Under the pieces are notes generated by a model. The model did no database searches and was not told the DNA's origin. It was given only the letters and a program-made list of their open reading frames with translations. Below are positions 1-6,741 of a stretch of 11,972 nt of DNA, one piece after another. Position 1 is the first letter of the stretch, and each line of letters begins with the position of its first letter. The DNA is from Patescibacteria group bacterium (lineage in GTDB: Bacteria > Patescibacteriota > Gracilibacteria > UBA1369 > PNNO01). The position numbers were made by a program, and so were the translations under genes. The stretch spans positions 1 through 11,972 of the forward strand of contig JAJRYP010000010.1 in the NCBI GenBank assembly GCA_024275695.1, written 5' to 3'.

Positions 1-584
1 AGCATTTCGGTTCCGATTTTATTAATCACTTTTCCTTCCGAAGTTACAGCATCACATCCAAATAAAAATAAATTTGCTTTTCGCATCATTGTTCTTCCGG
101 CGCTGTCAACAAAATGAATAACTTTAATACCTTTTTCAGCCAGTTCTTTTGAAGTTATCCTTCCTTGAAATTTTGGTCTTGTTTCAGTGCTGTATACAGT
201 AAATTTTTTGCCTTGTTTATGCGCTTCAAGGAGAATTTTTTCAACAGTCGATGAATGACAATGAGTAAAGACAATCATTCCGTCATGAATTTTTTTTGCG
301 CCATACTCTGCAATTTTTTGTTTTGATTCTTTAAAATGCTCGATCACATGCCGAGTTACATCCGGATTTTTTTTGTAATTCTCAAGGCAGTATCGAAGTG
401 CGTTTCGCAAAGCCGGCTCTGTTGGCCTTGTAGACTTAAGTTCTTTGTAAGCTTTACGTAATTCTTTTGGATCTGATGTTTTTTTAAGTTTAAGTTCAAA
501 TGCTTCAACTGCGGCAACGGCAATTCTTTCCGCTCCTTGAATTTCCAGATTCTTAATTTTCTGAATTATTTCCTCGTATTTCAT
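1..584 (-). CDS. Ribose-1,5-bisphosphate isomerase, archaeal type (partial, C-terminus beyond left edge)
   Basis: This gene starts at an ATG at 584-582 and stays open to the window edge, giving the first 194 residues of a protein that is usually about 310-330 long. It belongs to the eIF2B alpha/beta/delta-like fold that also includes methylthioribose-1-phosphate isomerase (MtnA). Visible signs are the N-terminal helical region with EIQGAERIA (residues 14-22), TRPTEPALRNALRY (52-65), THCHSSTV (107-114), STETRPKFQGR (132-142) and FGCDAV (175-180). Cys109 and Asp178 are 69 residues apart. From memory, the catalytic Cys133 and Asp202 of the Thermococcus kodakarensis R15P isomerase have the same spacing, while MtnA uses a longer one. 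The inferred reaction is ribose-1,5-bisphosphate to ribulose-1,5-bisphosphate, which feeds RuBisCO. The ATG overlaps the stop codon of the AMP phosphorylase (ATGA), so translation is probably coupled. A regulatory eIF2B-like protein is the main alternative and is much less likely in this context. Confidence 0.9.
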   Translation of the reverse strand, partial: MKYEEIIQKIKNLEIQGAERIAVAAVEAFELKLKKTSDPKELRKAYKELKSTRPTEPALRNALRYCLENYKKNPDVTRHVIEHFKESKQKIAEYGAKKIHDGMIVFTHCHSSTVEKILLEAHKQGKKFTVYSTETRPKFQGRITSKELAEKGIKVIHFVDSAGRTMMRKANLFLFGCDAVTSEGKVINKIGTEM

Positions 585-2074
585 TTTTTGTTGTTATTAA
601 TATGATAAGCTTTGTTTAACGGAAGCTTCTTTACATATTTAATTCGTATTTTGTTTTCTGTATAAACTGTGAATAATTTGTCGCCTTTCCTAACTTTTTC
701 ACCAAGTTTTTTGTGAACGTAAACACCCGCTCCGGGATTTGAAGGCGCGCCCGCAGCTCTTGAAATTGTTGCGATCAGTTTGTTTTTAATACTTGTAATC
801 TTTCCTGTTTTTTCAGCAGTAACGTTTATTTTAAATTCTCCAACTTTTTTCATTTTCTTTTTTCCTTGCGCTTTAATAATCCTATTGAACTGTTTGTAGG
901 CTTTACCGGAATCAAGAACTTCCCGTACTAATTTTTCCGCGGATTTTTTGGATTTATATTTTCCTGTTAAGTGAAGCAGTTCGGTGCAAAGCATAATTGC
1001 TTTTTCTTTTAAATCCAGAGGCGCATCTTCTTCATTTTTCAAAACTTTAATTACGTCCAAGCATTCAAGAACAGGTCCAATTCCGTTTCCAATTGGCTGA
1101 TCGGCATTTGTAACAACAACCTTCATTTTCATTCTTAGCTTTTTAGCGATTGCCAAGAACCTTTTCTTTAGCTCCATTGCTTCTTTCATTGTTTTTAGTT
1201 TGCCTTGTTTTCCGATTGGAATATCAATAATTACGTTATTCGACGATACGGAATATTTTTTAGCCATGATTGAAGCGAGTAGCATTCCTTGCGGATCCAG
1301 TTTTAACGGGTAACGAACGCGAATAAGTTTATCATCGGCAGCTGCCAGATCGACCCCGCCGCCCCATGTAATAAATCCACCTACTTTGTCTGCGATTTGT
1401 TTAAGTTTTTTTGCATTATTAACAACATTAGCAAGAACCTCCATGGTATCCGCCGTTCCTGCGGGACTCGTAATCGCTCTTGAAGATGTCTTTGGCATTC
1501 TATATCCAAGTGCTGTAATAATCGGAACTACAAGCATTGTTGTACGATTACCCGGGACTCCGCCGATACAATGCTTATCCATTACTATTCGATCTTTAAA
1601 ATTCAGCCTCTCTCCATGTTTGACAATTGCTTTTGTAAGATTAGCCGTTTCTTCATCGGAGAGACCTCTGGTAAAACATCCGGAAACAAAATAAGTCATT
1701 TCAATATCCGAAAGATCATCTGCGACAATATCTCTAATAATAGTATCGATTTTTTCCGCTCCCAAACGTTTGCCTAACAGTTTTTCTTTAATGTACACGT
1801 CCGATTCCGGCTTTGGCGCGACGTTTACTCTGATGATATCTCCTTTTTTAATTTTGAGCTTGTCCCATGTTTCCGCAAAAAGACCAATCTGGTTATCGCG
1901 AAGTTCTTTTTTTTCCGTTATATCAAGGATTGCCGTAAGCCTTTTACGACCGATTTTTAGAAGGATACGATCCGCACAGCGCATATCCAGCTCTTTAGCG
2001 GTTTTTTCGTTAACAATGGCTATATATTTGTGGCCGACTCTAATTGGAATTCTTTTTGGAATTAATTTTAACAT
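581..2074 (-). CDS. deoA: AMP phosphorylase (archaeal-type, thymidine phosphorylase family)
   Basis: The predicted enzyme has 497 residues, close to the roughly 500 of archaeal AMP phosphorylases and longer than bacterial thymidine phosphorylases (about 435). The extra length is an N-terminal domain of about 85 residues (1-85) found in the archaeal enzymes. The phosphate-binding segment reads KHCIGGVPGNRTT (167-179), the archaeal GGVPGNRT form rather than the bacterial KHSTGGVGD form. SSRAITSPAGTADTMEV (197-213) and the C-terminal AAGAPSNPGAGVYVHKK are also typical of this subfamily. Known enzymes split AMP (also CMP and UMP) with phosphate into the free base and ribose-1,5-bisphosphate, the substrate of the next gene. 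The start at 2074 gives the expected N-terminus, although no Shine-Dalgarno sequence is visible. The stop TGA at 583-581 overlaps the next ATG. It lies 59 bases after ackA, and the gap carries a promoter-like sequence. Confidence 0.93.
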   Translation of the reverse strand: MLKLIPKRIPIRVGHKYIAIVNEKTAKELDMRCADRILLKIGRKRLTAILDITEKKELRDNQIGLFAETWDKLKIKKGDIIRVNVAPKPESDVYIKEKLLGKRLGAEKIDTIIRDIVADDLSDIEMTYFVSGCFTRGLSDEETANLTKAIVKHGERLNFKDRIVMDKHCIGGVPGNRTTMLVVPIITALGYRMPKTSSRAITSPAGTADTMEVLANVVNNAKKLKQIADKVGGFITWGGGVDLAAADDKLIRVRYPLKLDPQGMLLASIMAKKYSVSSNNVIIDIPIGKQGKLKTMKEAMELKKRFLAIAKKLRMKMKVVVTNADQPIGNGIGPVLECLDVIKVLKNEEDAPLDLKEKAIMLCTELLHLTGKYKSKKSAEKLVREVLDSGKAYKQFNRIIKAQGKKKMKKVGEFKINVTAEKTGKITSIKNKLIATISRAAGAPSNPGAGVYVHKKLGEKVRKGDKLFTVYTENKIRIKYVKKLPLNKAYHINNNKK

Positions 2075-2108
2075 GATAAGTGATATTGTTATTTTTAGAT
2101 ATTAATAC

Positions 2109-2137
2109 ATAATACAACAAAAATGGCTTAAAATCAA
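2109..2137 (-). promoter_or_regulatory. Candidate sigma70-type promoter for the AMP phosphorylase/R15P isomerase genes
   Basis: On the minus strand the ackA-deoA gap contains TTGATT (2137-2132), a spacer of exactly 17 bases, and TATTAT (2114-2109). The -35-like element overlaps the ackA stop codon. Transcription would start near 2102, giving a leader of about 28 bases before the ATG at 2074. This would allow the two AMP-pathway genes to be expressed separately from pta-ackA. AT-rich DNA yields such matches by chance, so this is a candidate only. Confidence 0.45.
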
Positions 2138-3315
2138 GCTTTTCGTAGGACTTTTAATGTCTCTTTTGCGATTTGCAACCCTTCGTTTGTCTTAATTACA
2201 AAAACTTTCACTTTACTGCCGGTTTTATGAATCTTTTCTTTATTCATTTTGTTTTTTGCCGCATCCAGTTTTACTCCGAGATAACTTAAATATTTGCAAA
2301 TATCTCGTCTTATATACCATGCGTTTTGACCTATCCCCGCAGTAAAAGTTATAGCATCGGTGCCGTCCATCGATGCCGCGAAAGCACCAATTTGCATTGC
2401 GATTTTGTAAGCCAAAAGTTCAAGAGTGAAAATTGCTTTCTTGTTTTTAAGTTTCGCTTTTTTAAGGATATCGCGGACGTCTGAACTAATTTGTGAAACT
2501 CCCAAAATTCCGGACTTTTTATTTAAAAGTTCCGAGGCTTCATCAGCGCTTAAGTTTTCTTTTTCCATTAAAAATAAAGGAATTGACGGGTCGATACTTC
2601 CGGATCTTGTCCCCATTGGAACACCTTCAAGAGGTGTGAATCCCATACTTGTATCAACACATTTTCCATTAATAATTGCGCTTAAACTGGACCCGTTTCC
2701 TAAATGGCACGTAATGATTTTCCCTTTTTTCTTCTTGAGTAGTTTGTAAGTTTCTCCGGAAACGTATTTATGACTGGTCCCATGAAAACCATATCTTCTG
2801 ATTTTATATTTTCTGTATAAATACCCCGGAATTGGATAATGATACGCTTTTTCAGGAATAGTTTGATGAAACGCCGTGTCGAAAACAGCAATATTCGGTA
2901 CGTTTGGAAGCAGCTTCTTACATGCTGTAATTCCTTCAAGATTTGGCGGATTATGAAGCGGGGCGAGATGGAAAAGATCTTTAATTGTCTTTTTAACTTT
3001 TGGGTCTATGCGAATTGCTTCCATATAAATTTCCCCGCCATGAACAACTCGATGTCCAATTGCTTTAATTTCACCAAGTGATTCAATAATTTTTTCACTT
3101 AGCAAAATTTTCAAAGCTTCTTTTAATGCTTGTTCATGATTTTTAAAAACTTTTTTTTGAAATATGTTCTTTTTTCCCGCGGCTGCTCTAAAGAAACAGC
3201 TCTTTTTTCCTATTCCATCGGCAATTCCTCTGTAAAGAGTGTCGAATTTTTTTTTCGCATCAATCAATTGAAATTTTAATGATGATGATCCGGCATTAAT
3301 GACAAGAATTTTCAT
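2134..3315 (-). CDS. ackA: Acetate kinase
   Basis: Acetate kinase interconverts acetyl phosphate plus ADP and acetate plus ATP, the substrate-level phosphorylation step of acetate fermentation. The protein has 393 residues, normal for the ASKHA-fold family. Conserved sites are VINAGSSSLKF (5-15; Asn7 binds substrate or phosphate), GHRVVHGG (87-94; Arg89), FDTAFH (145-150; Asp146), GFHGTSH (176-182; His178), HLGNGSS (204-210), GTRSGSIDP (235-243; Arg237) and FTAGIGQN (324-331). Near the C-terminus TNEGLQIA holds the catalytic Glu378. The open frame extends 14 codons further upstream to 3357, but that would overlap pta by 41 bases and precede the canonical MKILVINAGSSS, so ATG at 3315 is chosen. 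Only one base lies between the pta TAA and this ATG, with no Shine-Dalgarno sequence, which suggests translational coupling. All key residues are present, so the enzyme should be active. Confidence 0.97.
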   Translation of the reverse strand: MKILVINAGSSSLKFQLIDAKKKFDTLYRGIADGIGKKSCFFRAAAGKKNIFQKKVFKNHEQALKEALKILLSEKIIESLGEIKAIGHRVVHGGEIYMEAIRIDPKVKKTIKDLFHLAPLHNPPNLEGITACKKLLPNVPNIAVFDTAFHQTIPEKAYHYPIPGYLYRKYKIRRYGFHGTSHKYVSGETYKLLKKKKGKIITCHLGNGSSLSAIINGKCVDTSMGFTPLEGVPMGTRSGSIDPSIPLFLMEKENLSADEASELLNKKSGILGVSQISSDVRDILKKAKLKNKKAIFTLELLAYKIAMQIGAFAASMDGTDAITFTAGIGQNAWYIRRDICKYLSYLGVKLDAAKNKMNKEKIHKTGSKVKVFVIKTNEGLQIAKETLKVLRKA

Positions 3316-3316
3316 T

Positions 3317-4339
3317 TTATTGTAGCAATTTAAATTTTTTGGAGGTTGAATAATCAACTTCCTGTGCTTCGCAAGAAGTAAAAGCCGCCAAATTTACAAT
3401 ATCCTTATACGAACATCCCCTCGAAAGATCGTTTACCGGTTTTTTCAAACCTTGAAGGATTGGGCCAATAGCTTTTGCTTTTGCAAGTCGCTCCACAAGT
3501 TTATATGCAATATTTCCGGAGTTTAAATCAGGGAAGATTAGAATATTTGCGTTTCCTTCAAGCTTTGATTTTGGAAATTTTCGCTTTGCCACGTCAGGCA
3601 CAAGCGCCGCATCTACCTGCATCTCTCCTTCAACGATCAGATTTGGGTCACGACTTTTAATTATTGCCGTTGCTTCTTTTATTTTATCTACTTTAGGGTG
3701 TTTTGCAGAACTTGCAGTTGAAAATGAAAGCATTGCCACGCGCGGTTCCAATCTAAATCGACGCGCTGTTTCCGCCGTATCTAAAGCGATGTCGGCGAGA
3801 TCGTGTGAATTTGGATCAATTGTTACCGCTGTATCTGCAAAGAGTAGAAGTCTGTTTTCGAGAATTAGAAAAAACAATCCTGAAACTTTATGGAATTTTT
3901 TTTTGGTTTTAATAATTTGCAGTGCCGGGCGAATAGTTTCCGCAGTCGGGTACGTTGTTCCGGAAATCATCCCGTCCGCTTCTTCAAGATGCACCATCAT
4001 TGTTCCGAAATAATTGAATTTTTTCATTGTTTCGAATGCTTGTTCTTCGGTAACACCTTTATGTTTTCTTAATTTATAAAATTCTTTTGCATATTCCTTT
4101 GTTTTTTTAGAAGTAAAAGGGTCTATAATTTCAACTTTATCAAAATTTATTTTCAAACCAAGATTAGCCGCTTTTTCTTTTATTTCGTCGGGATTTCCGA
4201 TCAAAACAGGTATTGCGGTTTGTTCTTTAAGAATTTTTGCAATTGCTTTTAAAATACGTTCTTCAAAGCCTTCGGGAAAAACAACGCGTTTTGGATTTTT
4301 CCTTGCTATATCTTTTACAAATCGAACGAATTTTTTCAT
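3317..4339 (-). CDS. pta: Phosphate acetyltransferase (phosphotransacetylase)
   Basis: Pta converts acetyl-CoA plus phosphate to acetyl phosphate plus CoA and supplies the substrate of acetate kinase, encoded directly downstream. The protein has 340 residues, matching the short single-domain Pta class (about 330) and lacking the N-terminal DRTGG-type extension of long enterobacterial Pta. Recognisable segments are RVVFPEGFEERIL (18-30), GMISGTTYPTAETIRPAL (123-140), MLSFSTASSAKHP (203-215), VEGEMQVDAALVPDV (236-250), IFPDLNSGNIAYKLVER (268-284) and the CoA/active-site region GPILQGLKKPVNDLSRGC (292-309). The Ser-Arg pair in DLSRGC matches the one implicated in catalysis in the Methanosarcina enzyme. 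The start at 4339 follows a strong promoter-like sequence by about 22 bases. It is the first gene of the metabolic cluster. Confidence 0.96.
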   Translation of the reverse strand: MKKFVRFVKDIARKNPKRVVFPEGFEERILKAIAKILKEQTAIPVLIGNPDEIKEKAANLGLKINFDKVEIIDPFTSKKTKEYAKEFYKLRKHKGVTEEQAFETMKKFNYFGTMMVHLEEADGMISGTTYPTAETIRPALQIIKTKKKFHKVSGLFFLILENRLLLFADTAVTIDPNSHDLADIALDTAETARRFRLEPRVAMLSFSTASSAKHPKVDKIKEATAIIKSRDPNLIVEGEMQVDAALVPDVAKRKFPKSKLEGNANILIFPDLNSGNIAYKLVERLAKAKAIGPILQGLKKPVNDLSRGCSYKDIVNLAAFTSCEAQEVDYSTSKKFKLLQ

Positions 4340-4368
4340 TATCTGTTTTGGTTATAACAACTTATATT

Positions 4369-4397
4369 ATTATAACACAAAAACAGCATACTCGCCA
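4369..4397 (-). promoter_or_regulatory. Candidate extended -10 promoter for pta-ackA
   Basis: Upstream of pta on the minus strand is a perfect TATAAT (4374-4369) preceded by TG and one base (4377-4375), an extended -10 element. A weak -35 match, TGGCGA (4397-4392), lies 17 bases further upstream. Transcription would start near 4362, about 22 bases before the pta ATG. This is the best-looking promoter in the window and marks the likely head of the metabolic operon. Confidence 0.6.
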
Positions 4398-4420
4398 CTT
4401 TATAGACGATTTCTATTGTA

Positions 4421-4696
4421 CTATTGAAGTATTTCGGAAACGTCATCCGCGGCATCTTTGATCTGTCCGGCTGTTTCAGAAATATTATCCACTGTTTCTT
4501 TAACGTTATCAACAGTTTTCTGTACTCCTTGAACCGTATTTTCAACATTTTCTTTTGCTTCATTTACTCCGTTTTTCAAATTGTCATACGAATTAACCGC
4601 ATCATTTTTAAGATTTTCAGCTTCCTTGCATCCTGTGAGTGAAATTAACAGTACAAATGAGCAAGCAATAATAAAAACACCTGCAAATTTTTTCAT
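4421..4696 (-). CDS. Small coiled-coil lipoprotein, Lpp-like in layout
   Basis: This 91-residue protein starts MKKFAGVFIIACSF, with a basic N-terminus, a hydrophobic stretch (5-20) and a lipobox LTGC with Cys23 as the expected lipidated residue after signal peptidase II cleavage. The mature 69 residues are acidic and free of aromatic residues apart from one Tyr. From about Ala33 to Leu90 hydrophobic residues (mostly Val) follow a 4-3 heptad spacing with almost no break, apart from one shifted position where Lys or Ala falls. That predicts a long coiled coil. An upstream in-frame start (4786) would bury the signal peptide behind 30 residues, so 4696 is chosen. It begins 7 bases after the zinc-ribbon gene and is probably co-transcribed with it. 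The layout resembles Braun's lipoprotein, but the C-terminus is EILQ without the terminal Lys used for cell-wall linkage. Function is unknown; a surface spacer or oligomeric scaffold is a guess. Confidence 0.85.
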   Translation of the reverse strand: MKKFAGVFIIACSFVLLISLTGCKEAENLKNDAVNSYDNLKNGVNEAKENVENTVQGVQKTVDNVKETVDNISETAGQIKDAADDVSEILQ

Positions 4697-4703
4697 AATG
4701 AAA

Positions 4704-5003
4704 TTATTTAGATTTTGAAGGTTTAAAAAGTTGTTTAAAGTCTCCGTTAAATTCCGACAGAAAGGAACGCATGCTATTAATATCATCTTTATTTATACCG
4801 GGACTGATTTCTTCCTGATTATTCATTCCTATATTTACCAAAATGGTATTGTGACAATTATGACAATCCAGCTGAAACACGGCTTCGGCAGGAAGTGTCG
4901 CAAGAATGCTAATGTCACGTTCAATAAAACGCTTTTTACAGTGCGGACACTTTGTAACTTCTTTTAAATATCTAACAAGTTCTTTTAAATCTTTATAATT
5001 CAT
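4704..5003 (-). CDS. Zinc-ribbon protein of unknown function
   Basis: The protein has 99 residues from the ATG at 5003; a TTG six codons upstream (5021) is possible but less likely. Two CxxC pairs, CPHC (Cys19/Cys22) and CHNC (Cys47/Cys50), are 24 residues apart and form a classic four-cysteine zinc ribbon. The N-terminal 17 residues and the C-terminal segment DDINSMRSFLSEFNGDFKQLF (74-94) look like amphipathic helices, and the end is basic (KPSKSK). No signal peptide or membrane segment is present, so it should be cytoplasmic. It sits 31 bases after gltX and 7 bases before the lipoprotein gene, on the same strand. I do not recognise a characterised family. The C-terminal (D)GDF-LF pattern recalls small hypothetical proteins common in CPR genomes, but that is from memory. 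Nucleic-acid or protein binding is a reasonable guess for a lone zinc ribbon. Confidence 0.8.
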   Translation of the reverse strand: MNYKDLKELVRYLKEVTKCPHCKKRFIERDISILATLPAEAVFQLDCHNCHNTILVNIGMNNQEEISPGINKDDINSMRSFLSEFNGDFKQLFKPSKSK

Positions 5004-5034
5004 ATTGTATTCGTTACGCAATTAAATAGTACGC

Positions 5035-6624
5035 TTACTGTTTTGTATTTTCAAGTCTATCCAGTGCCTGTTTTGTACGTTTTAAAAAATCGTCTTTTCC
5101 AAGTACCCATGCGACTTCAAAAACTCCCGGCGAAAATTTTTCTCCGGTTAAAGCGGCTCTAAGCGGCCAGAAAACTTGTCCGTTTTTTAGTTCAAGTTTT
5201 GCCACAATTTTCATAAGTATATTTTTTATTGCATCCATATCGTTAAACGAATCAAAATTTTGAAATGTTTCATATATTTCATTGAGAGATTTCCTGGCTG
5301 TTTTGTAGTCAACTTTCATTTTTTCGTGAGTTAAAAGTTCGTTGTCGTAATCAATATCATCAAAATAAAATTTTAAATACTCTTGAGTACTTTTAGGATC
5401 GCGAAGGATTTTCTCTTCAATCGTAACTAGCGCTTTCCGAATTTTTTCCGGATTTTTCTTGTATTTTTCATCTAAATATTCATCGCACATTTCCAATAAG
5501 ATATCGGTTCGTTCTTTAAAGAATTTTTCGGTATTTTCAGGATCGTTAAACTTATAAACAAATTCTCCTTTTTTAGGATTTTCAATAATGACGTTTGGAT
5601 CCAAATAATGAGCTTTATCCTTCAATATAGTGTGATATTTTCGACGATTCCATTGCCAGTTAATCCAATCAAGTTTTTCGATATCAAAAATTGCGCCCGC
5701 TTTATGAACTTTTTCCAGACTAAAATGCTTAACAAGTTCTTCGAGAGTAAAAATTTCATTTTCTTCGGAACCACCCGGATGCCATCCAAGAAAAGCAATA
5801 AAATTTATGATTGCCTCTTTGCCATATCCTTTTTTAATATATTCTTCAACAGAAACATCACCCTGACGCTTACTTAATTTCGTTCGATCTTTATTAAGGA
5901 GAAGGGGAATATGTGCGAATTCGGGAGGAGTCCATCCAAAAGCCTTATATAAAAGAATATGTTTCGGTGTGCTTGGTAGCCATTCTTCACCGCGAATAAC
6001 GTGAGAGATTTCCATAAGATGATCATCCACAACATTCGCCAAGTGGTATGTAGGAAATCCGTCGGATTTTATAAGCACTTGATCATCAAGTGTTTTAGCG
6101 GCAAAACTAATTATTCCTCGAATCAGATCTTTATATTTGACCGTCTCGGATGACGGAATTTTTTGCCTGATAACAAATGGTGTTTTGGCATCAAGATTTT
6201 TTTGAGTTTCTTCATCGGATAAATAGAGGCAATGACGATCATACATGGGTGCTTTTTTGCTTTTTTCCTGGTGCTCGCGCATTTCAGAAAGTCTATCCGC
6301 GGTACAAAAGCAGCGATATGCGTGTTTTTTTTCTAAAAGTTCTTCAGCATATTTTTTATATAAATCGTTTCGCTCAGATTGAACATATGGTGCATGCGGC
6401 CCTTCCTTGTTCGGACCTTCATCGTAATCGAGACCGATCCATTCAAGCATTTCTATCAGATGTTCTTTTGCTCCTTCAACAAATCGTTTCCGATCTGTAT
6501 CTTCTATTCTTAACAAAAATTGTCCTTCGTGCTTTTTTGCGTATAAATAATTATAAAGGGCTGTTCGTAATCCTCCCACGTGTAAATATCCTGTTGGCGA
6601 TGGTGCAAATCTGGTTCGTATCAT
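5035..6624 (-). CDS. gltX: Glutamyl-tRNA synthetase
   Basis: GluRS is a class I synthetase that charges tRNA-Glu; in bacteria lacking GlnRS it also mischarges tRNA-Gln for GatCAB, which cannot be judged from this window. The protein has 529 residues, somewhat longer than the usual 465-490. The N-terminal RTRFAPSPTGYLHVGG (3-18) contains the HIGH-type motif (HVGG). LRIEDTDR (38-45) contacts glutamate, GFPTYHLANVVDDHLM (189-204) is typical of the catalytic domain, and KLSKR (249-253) is the KMSKS motif. A zinc-site pattern, Cys105-x-Cys107-x24-Cys132, has the spacing of the E. coli enzyme, but the E. coli His two residues after the last Cys is Tyr134 here. The C-terminal half (about 290-529) is the helical anticodon-binding region and includes FWPLRAALTGEKFSPG. 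It is the first gene of a probable unit with the zinc-ribbon and lipoprotein genes, and is divergent from ftsK. Confidence 0.97.
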   Translation of the reverse strand: MIRTRFAPSPTGYLHVGGLRTALYNYLYAKKHEGQFLLRIEDTDRKRFVEGAKEHLIEMLEWIGLDYDEGPNKEGPHAPYVQSERNDLYKKYAEELLEKKHAYRCFCTADRLSEMREHQEKSKKAPMYDRHCLYLSDEETQKNLDAKTPFVIRQKIPSSETVKYKDLIRGIISFAAKTLDDQVLIKSDGFPTYHLANVVDDHLMEISHVIRGEEWLPSTPKHILLYKAFGWTPPEFAHIPLLLNKDRTKLSKRQGDVSVEEYIKKGYGKEAIINFIAFLGWHPGGSEENEIFTLEELVKHFSLEKVHKAGAIFDIEKLDWINWQWNRRKYHTILKDKAHYLDPNVIIENPKKGEFVYKFNDPENTEKFFKERTDILLEMCDEYLDEKYKKNPEKIRKALVTIEEKILRDPKSTQEYLKFYFDDIDYDNELLTHEKMKVDYKTARKSLNEIYETFQNFDSFNDMDAIKNILMKIVAKLELKNGQVFWPLRAALTGEKFSPGVFEVAWVLGKDDFLKRTKQALDRLENTKQ

Positions 6625-6652
6625 TATTGCTTGTTAAGGATTTTCGCGGTTA

Positions 6653-6682
6653 ATAATAACAGGGTAGTGCTTACGTGGGCAA
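6653..6682 (-). promoter_or_regulatory. Candidate gltX promoter
   Basis: On the minus strand TTGCCC (6682-6677) and TATTAT (6658-6653) are separated by 18 bases. Transcription would start near 6646, about 22 bases before the gltX ATG. The match is moderate, and the position in the divergent gltX/ftsK intergenic region supports it. Confidence 0.4.
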
Positions 6683-6715
6683 GAGCGATCTAAAATGTTG
6701 GGATTTGACGTGTAT

Positions 6716-6739
6716 GAAAAATGTTTTTTCTTGCGAAAA
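6716..6739. repeat. Overlapping inverted repeats in the gltX/ftsK intergenic region
   Basis: GAAAAA (6716-6721) can pair with TTTTTC (6725-6730) over a 3-base loop. The same TTTTTC end (6726-6730) can instead pair with GAAAA (6735-6739) over the loop TTGC. The two pairings exclude each other. The element lies just upstream of the candidate ftsK -35 and between the two divergent promoters. It may be a protein-binding site, a DNA-bending A/T tract, or chance in A/T-rich sequence. Confidence 0.3.
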
Positions 6740-6741
6740 GG

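Noticed and set aside
1386..1694. Plus-strand open frame of 102 codons inside the AMP phosphorylase gene
   Set aside because: It is antisense to a conserved enzyme with clear catalytic motifs and shows no domain of its own. The same holds for other opposite-strand frames, such as 6177-6653 within gltX and 7799-8236 within ftsK.
2119..2140. GCTT...AAGC hairpin after the ackA stop as a terminator
   Set aside because: The stem is only four base pairs and the following run is short; it overlaps a better promoter candidate.
3316..3357. Longer N-terminus for acetate kinase starting at 3357
   Set aside because: The 14 extra residues precede the conserved MKILVINAGSSS and overlap the pta coding end; the ATG at 3315 fits the family.
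4697..4786. Longer N-terminus for the small lipoprotein starting at 4786
   Set aside because: It would put 30 residues before the signal peptide and overlap the zinc-ribbon gene.
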